From: Piscicola geometra
Taxonomy: Eukaryota > Annelida > Clitellata > Hirudinida > Piscicolidae
Length of the DNA stretch: 64,000 nt
Assembly: GCA_943735955.1 (NCBI GenBank)
Contig: OX030961.1
Coordinates: forward strand, 852,501-916,500
Direction of reading: 5' to 3'
Shown here: positions 11,313 to 22,170 of the stretch, piece by piece
Layout: every line of letters starts with the position of its first letter
How positions within the stretch are numbered: position 1 is the stretch's first letter
Made by a program: the position numbers and the translations under genes
Notes under the pieces: generated by a model
Told to the model about the DNA's origin: nothing
What the model saw: the letters and a program-made list of their open reading frames with translations, nothing else
The model's database searches: none

Positions 11313-11639
11313 ATAAATATACTTCAAATGAAGTAGCAAAAGTTTCAAGCATTAAATTTTTTTTAATGTATTATTTAGCTTTGACAAAACTAATCCAGTC
11401 TTGCGTACATATTAAAGTAGTTAACATGATTATGGTTGTAATAAAAATAAAATATAAGCATATTGGTATGATATTTTACCACTTTGTATTGCAAAAGTGC
11501 CAGTCTTTACAAGGATCTCTTATACCATCAGCACCCGTGCCAAGAAGATTTTGCAAGGTCTCTTGAAAGATGGCTGCAGAGAAAAATGAAAAACCTGTCT
11601 GAAAAACTTCAGTCTTAAGCAAGGTCTTCTACACTTCCA

Positions 11640-11835
11640 TTCTCACCCTCTAAAACAGCACCAAGAAGATCCAGAAAGATGCTTTTGTAGGAATGATGAT
11701 GCTGTACTAGAAATGATGGTTTTGTGGTGATGTTTAGAATGCTGTATTGGTAATAATGCTGTGACGATGATGATGATGTTGGTGAGATCAGATGTGAAGA
11801 GTGGTTAGATAAGGATTTGTTAATATTTGTGAAAA
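11640..11835 (+). repeat. dispersed repeat shared with 61915-62105 (inverted)
   Basis: The segment 'gatccagaaagatgcttttg' through 'gtgacgatgatgatgatg' to 'gaagagtggttagata' occurs again in inverse orientation near 61915-62105. Both copies contain imperfect 'gaatgatgatgctgtacta' repeats. No ends or target duplications were found, so the class is unknown. Confidence 0.7.
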
Positions 11836-11843
11836 ATTTATTT

Positions 11844-11900
11844 ATATATTTATATATTCTATATACTATAGCCTATAGTATATAGAATATATAAATATAT
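11844..11900. repeat. perfect 27 bp inverted repeat with a 3 nt loop
   Basis: Arms 11844-11870 and 11874-11900 are exact reverse complements around 'gcc'. The sequence is almost pure AT and could extrude a cruciform. It sits at the edge of the dispersed repeat, whose other copy keeps only one arm-like segment (~61880-61895). Confidence 0.85.
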
Positions 11901-11944
11901 AGATAATTTTTTAAAACCAAATGGTTAAAATGTTCTAGAGTAGG

Positions 11945-12065
11945 ACGGCTTTTTTGCAATTTTATTTTCTTTGGCACATAAGTTAAAATGTGAGGTATGC
12001 CATGAAGAACTCAAAACAAATTGTTAAATTGAAAAAAAAATTGTTGAGCTACCCGGAAATGTATT
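11945..12065 (-). repeat. dispersed repeat shared with 28135-28255
   Basis: In inverse orientation this matches the block around 28140-28255. Both contain a 'gagtagct'-like start, 'ttttgagttc.tcatggca' and 'cctcacattttaa'. Probably two relics of one transposon. Class unknown. Confidence 0.55.
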
Positions 12066-12204
12066 CAAAAACTATAGATTTTCTTTAAACTTTTACAACT
12101 TTGCATCTAATCATATTTTTCAGAAAATATTAAATAAAACACAAATTAAATTATAAAAATTAATTTAATTTGTTAAATTTATTTTAAACTATGCCATATG
12201 AAAT

Positions 12205-12690
12205 CCTTAAACAAATTCTAAAGATACAAAAGAAAGCGAAAACCTTTTGGACTGATTTTTGGACATAAGTTTTCTTGACAGTTCTGTGCCTCTGATCCAG
12301 CCGTCCTTCTTCTCTTTCGAATAAACTTTTTCAGACGCTTCTGTCACTTGTTTAACACATCTTTCAACTGCTTGAGTGTGACAAGACCAGTTCGGCACTT
12401 TCATTGGATGAGATGAAAACTGTTTCATTTCTTTAGTGCTCATGTCACAGGTTAGAGGAGGTTCGAAGGCTTTGAAAGTTCAAGTGTGTTTGCTTTAATG
12501 TTTATTTCGGGAGTTTTTCTGGAACTAACTGATTTATCACCAAATTGTGTATCTTCATTTCCAACTCTTCTTATTTCCAAAATTGTATTCACACCAAACA
12601 TTTTTCTTCTTCCTTCGAAGAACACAGCATACATTCAAGAATTGTCTCTGAAAAGGCTTACCAAGAAGACCTTCAAAGAGTTGGAATGAA
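12205..12690 (-). pseudogene. relic of an unidentified repetitive ORF (HTQAVER motif)
   Basis: On minus, 12207-12443 encodes a protein-like segment with VPNWSCHTQAVERCVK, VTEAS, DGWIRG and LMSK blocks. Related sequences are familiar from repetitive animal ORFs of unknown function, possibly DNA-transposon associated. A second frame at 12452-12634 is separated by a frameshift. Short and broken, so no function is assigned. Confidence 0.4.
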
Positions 12691-12899
12691 TTCATTAATA
12701 ATGTCTTCTGACTGGTAATGTAGCTGCTTCAGCTGGTAAAGTACATGTGTAGGTCCTTCTATCCCACTATTCTTGACTTTCATAACGAACCAAGTAGGAA
12801 AATACCAACCCACGATAAATTCAACTAGTTTTTTGAGTTTTAAATATACCTCACTTTTAAAACCATGATGCGATATCTATACTCTACATATGCTGTTAG

Positions 12900-13860
12900 C
12901 AGGGGCGGCAATCGGTGAAAAATCTTGGGGGGGGGAGGTCCTCCCCAAGGTTGGAATCAAAGAACCGGTATCGACCAATACAGTAAAAGCAATAATATTT
13001 AGTATTGTTTACTGTAGTGAAAATTATTTTTGTATCAACTAATAATATTTGTATCACCAAACATTAAAAAAAAGTTTGATACTCAATAAAAATAATTTTC
13101 TATTGCCACTATGAACGATTTGAAGAAAAACAATAGCGATTTTAGTACTTTTTATTATTTTTCATCTGTATAAATTCAATTACAACTAGCCATCGACCCA
13201 TCAAATAAATTTTATAGCATCTTGTTTTCCATTCATTTCTGAGTCAAATAGTTTAAAAAATTACAAAAAGATTCAAATTTGCCAAAGTTCTAAACAAATA
13301 TACAATGAGAATTTTTTTTTGGCCCACAGTGAATATTTAGATAACATAAAATACCCTCTCCGCCGTCCTCATGCCCTCTCCATCAGGTCGATGCTTGTGT
13401 GTCCAATAACGTCATGTACTGCAGAAAGATCTTTTAGTACTTTGCAGCGTCTTAAGACTTGGTTGCGTGCACCTATGACACAGCCTCGCTAGAATTCACT
13501 GGCCGTTTGTCATGCACATCAGGATATACTTGACATTCTGGATTTGAAAAGACTAGCAGAAGAATTTAATAGTCGGTCAGACATTCGAAGGGGTCTAAAT
13601 ATACACCGTGGGCCAAAAAAATCTCCCATTGTGTATTTGTTTATAACTTTGGCAAATTTAAATCTATTTGTTATTTTTTTAAACTTTTATTTTAATGTTT
13701 GGTGATACAAATATTAATATTTTATAAAAAAATAATTTGCACTACAGTAAAAAATACTAAATAGTATTGCTTTTACTGTATTGGTCGATACCGGTTCTTT
13801 GATTCCAACCCTGGGAAGGACCCCCCCCCCCCCAAGATTTTCCGCAGATCGCCGCCCTTG
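12900..13860. mobile_element. fold-back derivative of the ZMYM1-like hAT 3' end
   Basis: The left arm begins CAGGGGCGGCAATC. The right arm ends GATCGCCGCCCTTG, the complement of a hAT end, with at least ~190 bp of near-matching terminal sequence on each side. The left half matches the 3' non-coding end of the hAT copy at 17586-18070. The right half (13385-13590) matches that copy's C-terminal dimerisation coding (18120-18300) in inverted orientation and then returns through the same end. So two copies of the element's 3' end lie head to head. No clear 8 bp target duplication was found. Confidence 0.75.
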
Positions 13861-14326
13861 GAATAATACTATAGGTAGAATCACCCATTTTGGTTTAAAA
13901 GAGTTTATTGAAAAATTAGGATATAAGCTTGAAACTATTTGCAAATTTCCATTTTTTCAATGCGATATTAATTTGTATTCTTGTTAAGTGAAGTTTCAGA
14001 AGAATAAAGTCTTTGAGCGAGTACAAATGATGCTCCAACTAATTATTAGAAAATATAGTAAATATTTTGAAGATGCTGTCAATGGACATCTCTTGTTGAC
14101 TTTAAAGCTTAAAGTTTTAGTTTTGGGTGATGGTTTCAATAAAAAAAATGAATTGCATGTGTGTTGAGGTTATTTTAAAGTTTATAACTTCATTACTCCT
14201 TCAGAGTGTTTCAGTTTTTGTTTGATATCATAAACCCACGTTACACGCTGTCACTCTAATTTATTGAATTTTATGAAAATAAATATAATTTTAAATAACT
14301 CAAGGTCGAATCCACTAAGACTAATC
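13861..14326. other. intergenic, AT-rich
   Basis: Nothing recognised apart from short low-complexity runs. It separates the fold-back element from the duplicated promoter-like block of the protease gene. Confidence 0.5.
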
Positions 14327-14531
14327 ATCAACGACTCCAAACCTTTATATTTCGGAAAGCCTTATTTCAAATTCTCAGTAATCACAGCCTTATCACCACC
14401 GTTACTCGCAATACAATTCCAAAAACGATAAGATACATTTATTTATTCTTCAACGACCCCAACCCTTTATATTTCCGAAAACCTCATTTCAGGACCGCTA
14501 ATTGTCAATGCTATCAGACCTGAACGATAAG
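14327..14531 (+). promoter_or_regulatory. duplicated promoter-like block with GATA motifs
   Basis: Two related ~85-105 bp units (14327-14432 and 14448-14531) both start 'ttcaacgaccccaa'-like, continue 'cctttatatttc.g.aaa.cct.atttca' and end in ACGATAAG (14425-14432 and 14524-14531). The second unit ends ~50 bp before the start codon of the protease gene. CGATAAG fits a GATA-factor site. The function as a promoter is inferred from position and duplication. Confidence 0.5.
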
Positions 14532-14581
14532 AATTCTTTTAAATACGCCAAGAAAAACTTCAAAACATCGCTCGAATCAAA

Positions 14582-17220
14582 ATGAAAATCTTTATTGTTC
14601 TGTGCCTGTTGTCTCTGGGTGAGTTGCTTGTTGTTGAGCATCAAAAACATTTCTCAGCCATCAACCCAAAGCTTTTCACCACCCATTAATTTCTTCCCAA
14701 TCTTCCTTTTCTTCTTCTTCTTTTTTCCCTTCCCACCTCTTCCACCTCTTTTTCTTTTCTTTATCCTTTTTTAATTTTCCCTCTATTTATTAATCTTTAA
14801 TTCTTCTTCTTTGACTCATCTTTCTTTTCCAGCTTCGGCGCTCCCAACTCAAAACATCATCAACGGAAACGTGGCGAAAAATGGATCTCATCCTTGGCAA
14901 CTGGGCTTCTTCGTAGGAGAGTTTGTAAGTGGGAATTAGGGAAAAGGGGGAAGGAAGTGAGGTGGATATGAGGAAGTGGTAAGTAGGGAAAGAGAGAAGG
15001 GGAATGAAATTCACATTTTTTGACTTTCGTTTGACCAAAACTGCCTTCAAACACAACCCTTCTTCCACATCCTTCCTTCACAGTTCTCTTGCAACCACAA
15101 CCACAAAACTTACCACATCCCTTTTTTCACAGCATTATTGCAGTGCCGTTCTCATGGGTCCCACATGGGCACTTACATCCAACCGATGCATCAATTCAAA
15201 ACCGTGAGTGTTTTTATCTTTGTTGTTGGTTTAGTTTTTGTTGGTGGTGATGTTGTTGGTTTAGTTTTTGTTGGTGGTGATGTTGTTGGTTTAGTTTTTG
15301 TTGGTAGTGTTGCCATACCATTGTTGTCAATTTCAGCTCAAAAATCATAGCACATCCACCCATTTGCTTCCATTACAATAGCCGCTTGAACTTGCTTACC
15401 CATTCACTTTCCCTCTCGACCCATCAATCATCGAACCCTCTTTTCTTCCATTTTGATAAAAATTTCTTTAAAACAGAACCCACTTTAACATCGTCGCTGG
15501 GACCAACGAACGGACGAATGACTGTTACCAAAGAAACTGCGTTAAAAGAACCATCAAAAGAACCCTTCGAGTCAGTGCGGATTAGTGCGGATTAATGCGA
15601 ATTTATAATATCTCTATAATAATCATCAACTCAAAATATCCTTTATAAAAACATTATTTTCTTTTTTTTCCCAAATTGATTTTAAAATATGGCACTCGTG
15701 CACACCAACAAATGCAAAGGTTGGTCTCTACTTCCATCCCACAGCACCCTCAATACTCTGGAAGTGGTTACCTGAATGACATGGCAGTAATCTTCTGGGA
15801 CGAACCCATCTGGGAGAGAAAGAATATTAAGTACATCAAGAGAACCAATAGAACTGATGAAGTTGGCAAGAAATGCTTCATCTCTGGAAGGGGGAATAGT
15901 GGACGTAAGTGGAGGGAATGGGGAGAGACAGAAGTATTGAGAAATAAAGGGGAGGAAATGGAAGAATGGGAGTTAAATGAAAAATTTGGTCTAATGAATT
16001 TTTAAGCTAAACCCGGTAAAATAGTGTTTTCGATACATCTCAGGCTTATGGGCCTTCTTTAGCTACTTTCATAAATCAAATACAAATGTTTTATAATAAT
16101 AATAATTATTATTATAACAATAATTATAATAATAATTATAACAATAATTATAACAATAATTATAACAATAATTATAACAATAATTATAACAATAATTATA
16201 ATAATAATTATAACAATAATTATACTAATAATTATAATAATAATTATTATAACAATAATTATAATAATAATTATGATAATAATAATTATTATAATTATAA
16301 CAATAATTATATTAATAATTATAATAATAATTATGATAATAATAATTATTATAATTATAACAATAATTATACTAATAATTATAATAATAATAATTAATAT
16401 AACAATAATTATAATAATAATTATAACAATAATTATAACAATAATTATAACAATAATTATAACAATAATTATAACAATAATTATAATAATAATTATAACA
16501 ATAATTATTATAATAATTATAATAATAACTATAATAAGAATTATAATAAGAATGATAATAATACAAATATTTGATAATAATATTAACTATAATAATACAA
16601 ATATTTTATGATAAGAATAATAATTATAAAAATACAAATATTTATGATAGTAATAATAATTATAATAATAAAAATATTTGATAATAATAATAACGATAAT
16701 AATGAAAATATTTGATTATAATAAAAATTATAATAATGAAAATATTTGATGATAATAATAATTATAATAAATAGATATTTTCATGAATGAAATACAAGTA
16801 TTTGCAAGCCAAAGATTGAAAAAACCAACTCAGCTAAACCAAAGTTGCTCTTGGAGGCGAAAATTCCAGTCATCTCGAAGCAAGACTGCATGAAAGCCTG
16901 GAGATCTAGATTTGAAGATAGCCACGTGTGTGTGCATGACGTCCCTGACTTCAAAGTTGGAGCTTTCGATGTAGGTGTGGTTTATGGCGGTGTTAGTGTG
17001 CTTTTAGTTGTTGTGGATGAGTACCAACTGACCAACATCAATCAAAAACCCCCAACAGGACGACGTCGGTGGTCCGTTAGCATGTGAATTCGCCCCCAAC
17101 CAATGGGAGTTGGTCGGGATCAGCTCGTGGTATGGTCAACCTCTTAACTCCTCCCTTCCGTCGGTCTATTCGAGAATCACCTACTTTAATGAGTGGATCG
17201 ACTCTGTTGCCCCTAAATAG
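14582..17220 (+). CDS. trypsin-fold serine protease homologue, predicted inactive
   Basis: Seven exons (14582-14618, 14833-14924, 15133-15203, 15477-15570, 15745-15904, 16834-16970, 17059-17220) with GT-AG introns total 753 nt, or 250 residues plus TAG. Residues 1-15 form a secretion signal. The mature-like start IINGN is followed by GSHPWQLG. The catalytic-His block reads LTSNRC, with Arg61 replacing His. The Asp block is NDMAVI, with Asp110 kept. The Ser block is DDVGGP, with Val200 replacing Ser. The Cys pair of the primary-specificity pocket (chymotrypsin C191-C220) also appears lost, while the Cys flanking the former His are kept. The C-terminal YSRITYFNEWI helix is typical of the fold. 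Frame, splice sites and length are intact, which argues for a functional non-catalytic homologue (binding or regulatory) rather than decay. The start is chosen by the signal peptide. Confidence 0.88.
15225..15310 (+). repeat. 27 bp tandem repeat in protease intron 3
   Basis: Three copies of 'gatgttgttggtttagtttt' plus 'tgttggtg' just after the exon 3 donor. A minor intronic repeat. Confidence 0.85.
16086..16790 (+). repeat. (AACAATAATTAT)n-type repeat in protease intron 5
   Basis: AT-rich 12 bp units ('aacaataattat' and 'aataataattat') fill most of the intron between exons 15745-15904 and 16834-16970. The long Asn/Tyr- or Ile-rich frames here are artefacts. Confidence 0.95.
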
Positions 17221-17585
17221 GCCTCTCCAAAGCCCAATTGGATGCTTAATTAAATCATTAATTTTTTTACTAAATTATTTAATTTGATCGTTTAATCAAT
17301 TAATAGTAGTTTGTAATGGAATCGTAATTTGTGACGTATTGGTTTTAATATAAAAACCATTCTAAATGCAAATTTTAGTTTATATTTTGAAATATTTGCT
17401 ATATTCCATTGTCATTTATTCGATTTTTGAAAATTCTAATTAATAGATTTAAAAAACTGCTATCTAGTTCCTCTTTTATCAAATATTCCTTAAACCAGCC
17501 ATTAATTTTGTTCAATGGGTAGCCGAGTGTGTAACGACTCTTGGCTTGATTAGATTAATTTAGTAGATTTAATATTAATAATAGG
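17221..17585. other. protease 3' flank
   Basis: AT-rich sequence after the stop codon. No clear AATAAA was found in the first 300 bases. It ends at the hAT terminus at 17586. Confidence 0.4.
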
Positions 17586-18121
17586 CAGGGGCGGCAATCT
17601 GCGGAAAATCTTGGGGTGGTCCTCCCCAGGGTTGGAATCAAAGAACCGGTATCGACCAATACAGTACAAGCGATACTATTTAGTATTGTTTTCTGTAGTG
17701 AAAACTATTTTTGTATCAACTACTAGTATTTGTATCGCCAAAAATTAAAAAAAAGTTTGATACTCAATAAAAATAATTCTCTATTGCCACTATGAACGAG
17801 TGAAAGAAAAACAATAGCGATATTAGTTTTTTAATTATTTTTCATCTATATAAATTCAATTACAACTAGCCATCAACCAATCAAATACATTTTATAACAT
17901 CTTGTTTTCCATTCATTTCTGAGTCAAATAGTTTAAAAAATGATTAAAAGATTCAAATTTGCCAAAGTTATAAACAAATATTCAATGGGAAATTTTTTTG
18001 GCCCACAGTGAATATTTAGATAGCATAAAATACCCTCTCTGCCGTCCTCCTGCCCTCTCCCAACAGCTCGTTTACTCCAATCTCCAAAAAAGCCTCTTCG
18101 AATGTCTGATCGACTAGCGAA

Positions 18122-19560
18122 TTATTCTGCTAGTTTTTTTAAATCCAGACTTTCAAGTATATCCTGATGTACATGACAAACGGCCAGTGAATTCAAGCGA
18201 GGCTGTGTCATAGGTGCACGCAACCAAGTCTTAAGACGCCGCAAAGCACTAAAAGATCTTTTTGCAGTACATGACGTTATTTGACACACAAGCATCGACC
18301 TGATCAATCTTTCAACCTAACTCACGATACTGCTTGCAAATATCATGGTTCACTTCACCAGTTAGCAACATTGTCTCCAGCTGCAAGTATGAACGCAAAC
18401 CAGGAGAATCTCGATTGAACCTTTCTGTGAGTTGCATGATTGCAATGTCTATGACAGCGTAATATGCTGCTCGATAATGTTCCTCTGGTGTTGTTGCTAC
18501 ATAAGCTGGGCCCAGCCCACAATACTTTTGTGGCGGCTTTCGCACCCGAGGTACAGCAATCGGCTCGAGATCATATGCCAAAACCATACTGTTGACATCT
18601 CTGAAAATGGCGTTAAACTGCTCATCTGATCGTAGGCGACGCAGTTCTTGCACAATTGAATCAGTCGCTGCAACCATTCCGCTGACTTTGGCTCTAGCTG
18701 ATTGCAACGACTTGTTTATCTGTTCCAGAAGTGAAAACACCAAAACAACTACCTTGAGGGCCAGTGTAGTAATGTCCTGTTGAAAAAAAGCCTTGAGCCT
18801 TTCAGCTGTTTCATCAGCAGTACCAATGGAAGCAAATGATTCCAAGCTAACAAGTACCACTTCATAATGTTCAAGCACAGAAGACAATGCAGATACTCTG
18901 ATCAGCCATCTTGCAGGAAAAAGAAGTTTTATACTATACTTTTTATTCAGTGGCTCATCAGAAAAGGCAATTATAAGAGACACTAAAGCATCACTGAACT
19001 GCTTCTTGACCTTGCCTGAACGATTGTACAAAGCACCTAACTCTTGGACAAACTGAAGTAAATTGCTCACAAAGGGGTTTGCGGCAGCTGGGTGCTGGGC
19101 AACAAGATTTGCACACTGTGCAGAACAGTGGAAAAAAATTCAAGCGGATGCTCACTGCTGATAATAGCCTCACAACCATTATATCGGCCGATTATGTTAG
19201 CAGCGCCGTCATAAGTCTGACCTCTTAGTTTTTCTATAGGTAGCAATTCTGGTAGCATACTTCTGATCAAAACATCTTTTAATACAGCAGATAATGTTTT
19301 TCCGATCGTGTCTGGTGGGTTGAATAAACCAAAAAACATTCAGAGCTTCATCAAAAATATGAATGCATATCGATTCTTGCTCTAACCCATTGAGTCCTAG
19401 GTGTCGTCAACCACAACACCAAACTGGCTTGATTCGGCGTTAACAGTGCACACTGTGTTTCTAACGATAAAATAAGCTAAAAGCCTCAGCATTTCTTTTT
19501 GGCAGTTATGCGAAATGAAACTTGTAGTTTGATTTAACCAAAACTTTAGTTAATGTTCGA
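18122..19560 (-). pseudogene. hAT transposase (ZMYM1-like), broken, copy 1
   Basis: Minus-strand coding runs from ~19560 to 18122 with frameshifts and stops. The N-terminal half has GQTYDGAANIIGRYNG. The middle (19070-18312) has LQFVQELGALYN and LRRLRSDEQFN. The end (18307-18122) carries the hAT dimerisation domain, FSALRRLKTWLR and NSLAVCHVHQD. The order matches ZMYM1-like/DUF4371 plus Dimer_Tnp_hAT proteins. Several lesions lie near 19120-19400. Copies 2 and 3 in this window are paralogues on the same strand. Confidence 0.88.
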
Positions 19561-19731
19561 AGCCTTTTGAAATTCATTAACTTTGGTTCATATAAAAAAT
19601 TGAAGGGTTGGTATTGAAGTGGACCTCAGAACCCCCCTGTGAATATTGTCCATGCAAAATAAGTAGCACAATATGAATGATTTTTCAAATAAAAATGTAA
19701 ATCTGTCTGCTTGCAAAAAGTGAACCGATAT

Positions 19732-19990
19732 GGAGCGGGGATGGCTTAGATGGTAGACGTCGGACTTGCAACTTAAAGGTTGCCAGTTCGAATCCCTGAC
19801 AAGCAGCCGTGAACTATCATATACCTGGTGTATATGATGCGGTGTTTGCGACGTATGGATTGAAAGATGTGTACGTCGTGTGGAGTGGCGTCTCTGGCGC
19901 ATAAGAACCATGGTCCTCTGAACCATTGTAACATGACCTGCGTCTGTCAGGCTGTGAATAATACAGACCATGAAAATAAAATAAAAAAAA
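19732..19990 (+). mobile_element. tRNA-like SINE inserted in the hAT
   Basis: The head has a pol III A-box-like 'tggcttagatggtag' (~19742) and a good B box, GTTCGAATCC, at 19786-19795. The 3' end is A-rich (aaaataaaataaaaaaaa). The empty site is visible in the paralogous hAT copies at ~21843 and ~59313, where 'gatat' runs straight into 'tttctgaaaagcattctg'. It is 259 bp. A partial copy lacking the A box lies on minus at ~33130-33378. Confidence 0.8.
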
Positions 19991-20309
19991 TTCTGAAAAG
20001 CATTCAGAATGTCTGCTTGCGAAAATTGAAAAATAAGAAATTTAGTTTTTATAATAATAATTCATTAATTTAAATCCATAAATATAAAAAGAAGAGTAGG
20101 TGGAGGAGTATTTGAGTAAGCAAAGAATAATTTTGCTTCAGGCAGCTATCACTATAACTACACATACACACCATCTATTACTGTATAAACATTTACTTTA
20201 TGTCATGGTTGACGATTATGCTTATATCCAAATAGAAATTTTTGAATACATAAATGGAAAAAAAGTGGGGGGACCCCTATTAAGGTGGACCCCCCCAGGA
20301 TCGCCGCCC

Positions 20310-20670
20310 ATGGTATTTCGTTATTTCAGATGACACTCTGTGGGTGTAGAAAATCGCCTCCACGTGGCAGAACCACAATCTTGGGTTTGTGGTGAAAAAC
20401 GCCGGTAAGCTGAGTGAGCTTACATTTGTTGGCTCTGCCCTCGTCTCCTCCTCTGACGTAACATTGAGTTGTATTAAATCGTCCATAACGTGCGTGTTTG
20501 GGGTCACCAATTATTACGAGTTAAAAGTTCAGAGACACAAAAGAGAGAGATTTATTTACACGAAAACAACGTTATATATATTGTACTTTAATAAAGGCAT
20601 GTCCAGGACTTTCTGTCTAGTGAGCACGTGTGCATGTGCGTGCCTATAAGTGGGCCGCTACAAGCGCTCT
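20310..20670 (-). mobile_element. Gypsy 5' LTR and gag N-terminus fragment (inverted copy)
   Basis: On minus this reads LTR (TGTAGCGGCC ... CTCGTAATA), primer-binding-like TTGGTGACCCC, then the gag start with MDDLIQLNVT and NPRLWFCHVEAIF. It is cut by the hAT end at 20309. It is the same junction as at ~32840 on plus. Confidence 0.85.
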
Positions 20671-20707
20671 GCAATTTGAGGGAAAAGCTTATATACATTC
20701 ACTGGTT

Positions 20708-20868
20708 CTAGGATAAAAAGTTTTCAGAACAAAAAGTCTTCCGGATAAAAAGTCTTCCGGATAAAAAGTCTTCCGGATAAAAAGTCTTCGGATAAAAAGT
20801 CTTCGGATAAAAAGTCTTCCAGATAAAAAGTCTTTGGACAAAAAGTCTTCCGGATAAAAATTCTTTAC
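20708..20868. repeat. 16 bp minisatellite (CTTCCGGATAAAAAGT)n
   Basis: About ten units with small indels. A longer array of the same unit lies at 32230-32440 in inverse orientation. Its inner border joins hAT transposase sequence at ~20868. Confidence 0.95.
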
Positions 20869-22170
20869 CTTGAGGGCCAGTGCAGTAGTGCCCTGTTGAA
20901 AAAAGGCCTCGAGCATTTACATCTGTTTAATCAGCAGTACCAATGGAAGCAAATGATTCCAAGCTAACAAGTACCACCTCATAATGTTCAAGCACAGAAG
21001 ACACTGTAGATACTCTGGTCAGTCATCTTGTAGGACAAAGAAGTTTTATACTATACTTTTTATTGTGGCTCATCAGGCAAGTCAATTATAAGAGACACTA
21101 AAGCATCTCTAAACTGCTTCTTGACTTTCCCTGAACGATTGTAAAAAGCACCTAACTTTTGGACAAACTGAAGTGAATTGCTCACATAGGGATTTGCGGC
21201 AGCTGTGTGCTGGACAACAAGATTTGCACAATGTGCAGAACAGTGAAAAACAATGCAAGCGAATGCTCACTGCTGATAATAGCCTGACAGCCATTATATC
21301 GGCCGTTCATGTTAGCAGTGCCGTCATAAGTCTGAGCTCTTAGTTTTTCTATAGGTAGAATAATTCTGATCAGAAAATCTTTTACTACAGCAGATAATGT
21401 TTATCCGATCGTTTCTAGTGGGCTGCATAAACCAATAAACTGTTCATTAACATTCACGGCTTCATCAAAAAAACGAATGCATCTCGATTCCTGCTCTAAC
21501 CCATTGCAGTCTTGTGTGCCGTCAACCACAACACCAAACTGGCTTGATTCGGCATTAACAGTGCACACTGTGTTTCTAACGATAGAATGAGCTAAAAGCC
21601 TCAGCATTTCTTCTTGGCAGTTATGCGAAATGAAACTTTTAGTTTGATTTAACCAAAACTTTAGTTAATGTTCGAAGTCTTTTGAAATTCATTAACTTTG
21701 GTTCATCTAAAAAATTGAAGGGTTGGTATTGAAGTGGACCTCAGAATCCCCTGATGAATATCGCCCATGCAAAATAAGTAGCACAATTTGAATGATTTTT
21801 TAAATAAAAATGTAAATCTGTCTGCTTGCAAAAAGTGAACCGATATTTTCTGAAAAGCATTCTGAATGCCTGCTTGCGAAAATTGAAAAATCAGAAATGT
21901 AATTTTTGTAAATATAATTTATTAATTTTAATTTATAAATATAAAAGGAAGAGTAGGTGGATGAGTATTTGAGTAAGAATAATTTTGCTTCAGGCAGCTA
22001 TCACTATAACTACGCTTACCCAAATTATATTACTGAATACAAATTCTGTTTCATGATATGGTTGACGATTATGCTTGTATTAAGATAGGAGCTGAGAAAT
22101 TATTGTATTTGAAAAACTGAGGGGGCTCCATATTAAGATGACCCCAGGACCCCCATAGCATCGCTGCCCA
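20868..22170 (-). mobile_element. ZMYM1-like hAT, partial copy 2
   Basis: Transposase relic on minus. It starts within the middle of the coding region next to the minisatellite and extends to the 5' non-coding end. The block at 21401-21607 has FGVVVDGTQDCNG and VNVNEQFIGL. The C-terminal dimerisation part is missing. It lacks the SINE and so gives an empty site at ~21843. Many frameshifts. Confidence 0.85.

Larger units (their letters stand above)
17586..20309 (-). mobile_element. ZMYM1-like hAT transposon, copy 1
   Basis: The left end is CAGGGGCGGCAATC at 17586. The right end is GATCGCCGCCCATG, ending about 20309. The transposase relic is on minus and a SINE sits inside at 19732-19990. The left flank (ATAATAGG) and right flank (GTATTTCG) do not match, so this is a rearranged or chimeric insertion rather than a simple one. 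The right flank is Gypsy gag sequence. Confidence 0.75.
19766..20868 (-). repeat. left arm of ~1.1 kb inverted segmental duplication
   Basis: This arm is the reverse complement of 32222-33378. In order it contains part of the SINE, the end of the hAT, the start of Gypsy gag, the Gypsy 5' LTR with its immediate flank, and the 16 bp minisatellite. Sharing of the LTR flank shows a DNA-level duplication, not two separate insertions. The arms are ~11.4 kb apart. Confidence 0.85.

Noticed and set aside
16086..16611. Asn/Tyr- and Ile-rich frames
   Set aside because: AT microsatellite inside intron 5 of the protease-like gene.
19732..19830. A genuine tRNA gene
   Set aside because: The B box is good, but the acceptor stem and anticodon arm do not close, and the segment continues into an A-rich tail, which fits a SINE head.
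17578..20317. A clean 8 bp target duplication for hAT copy 1
   Set aside because: Flanks are ATAATAGG and GTATTTCG, which do not match, so the copy is treated as rearranged.
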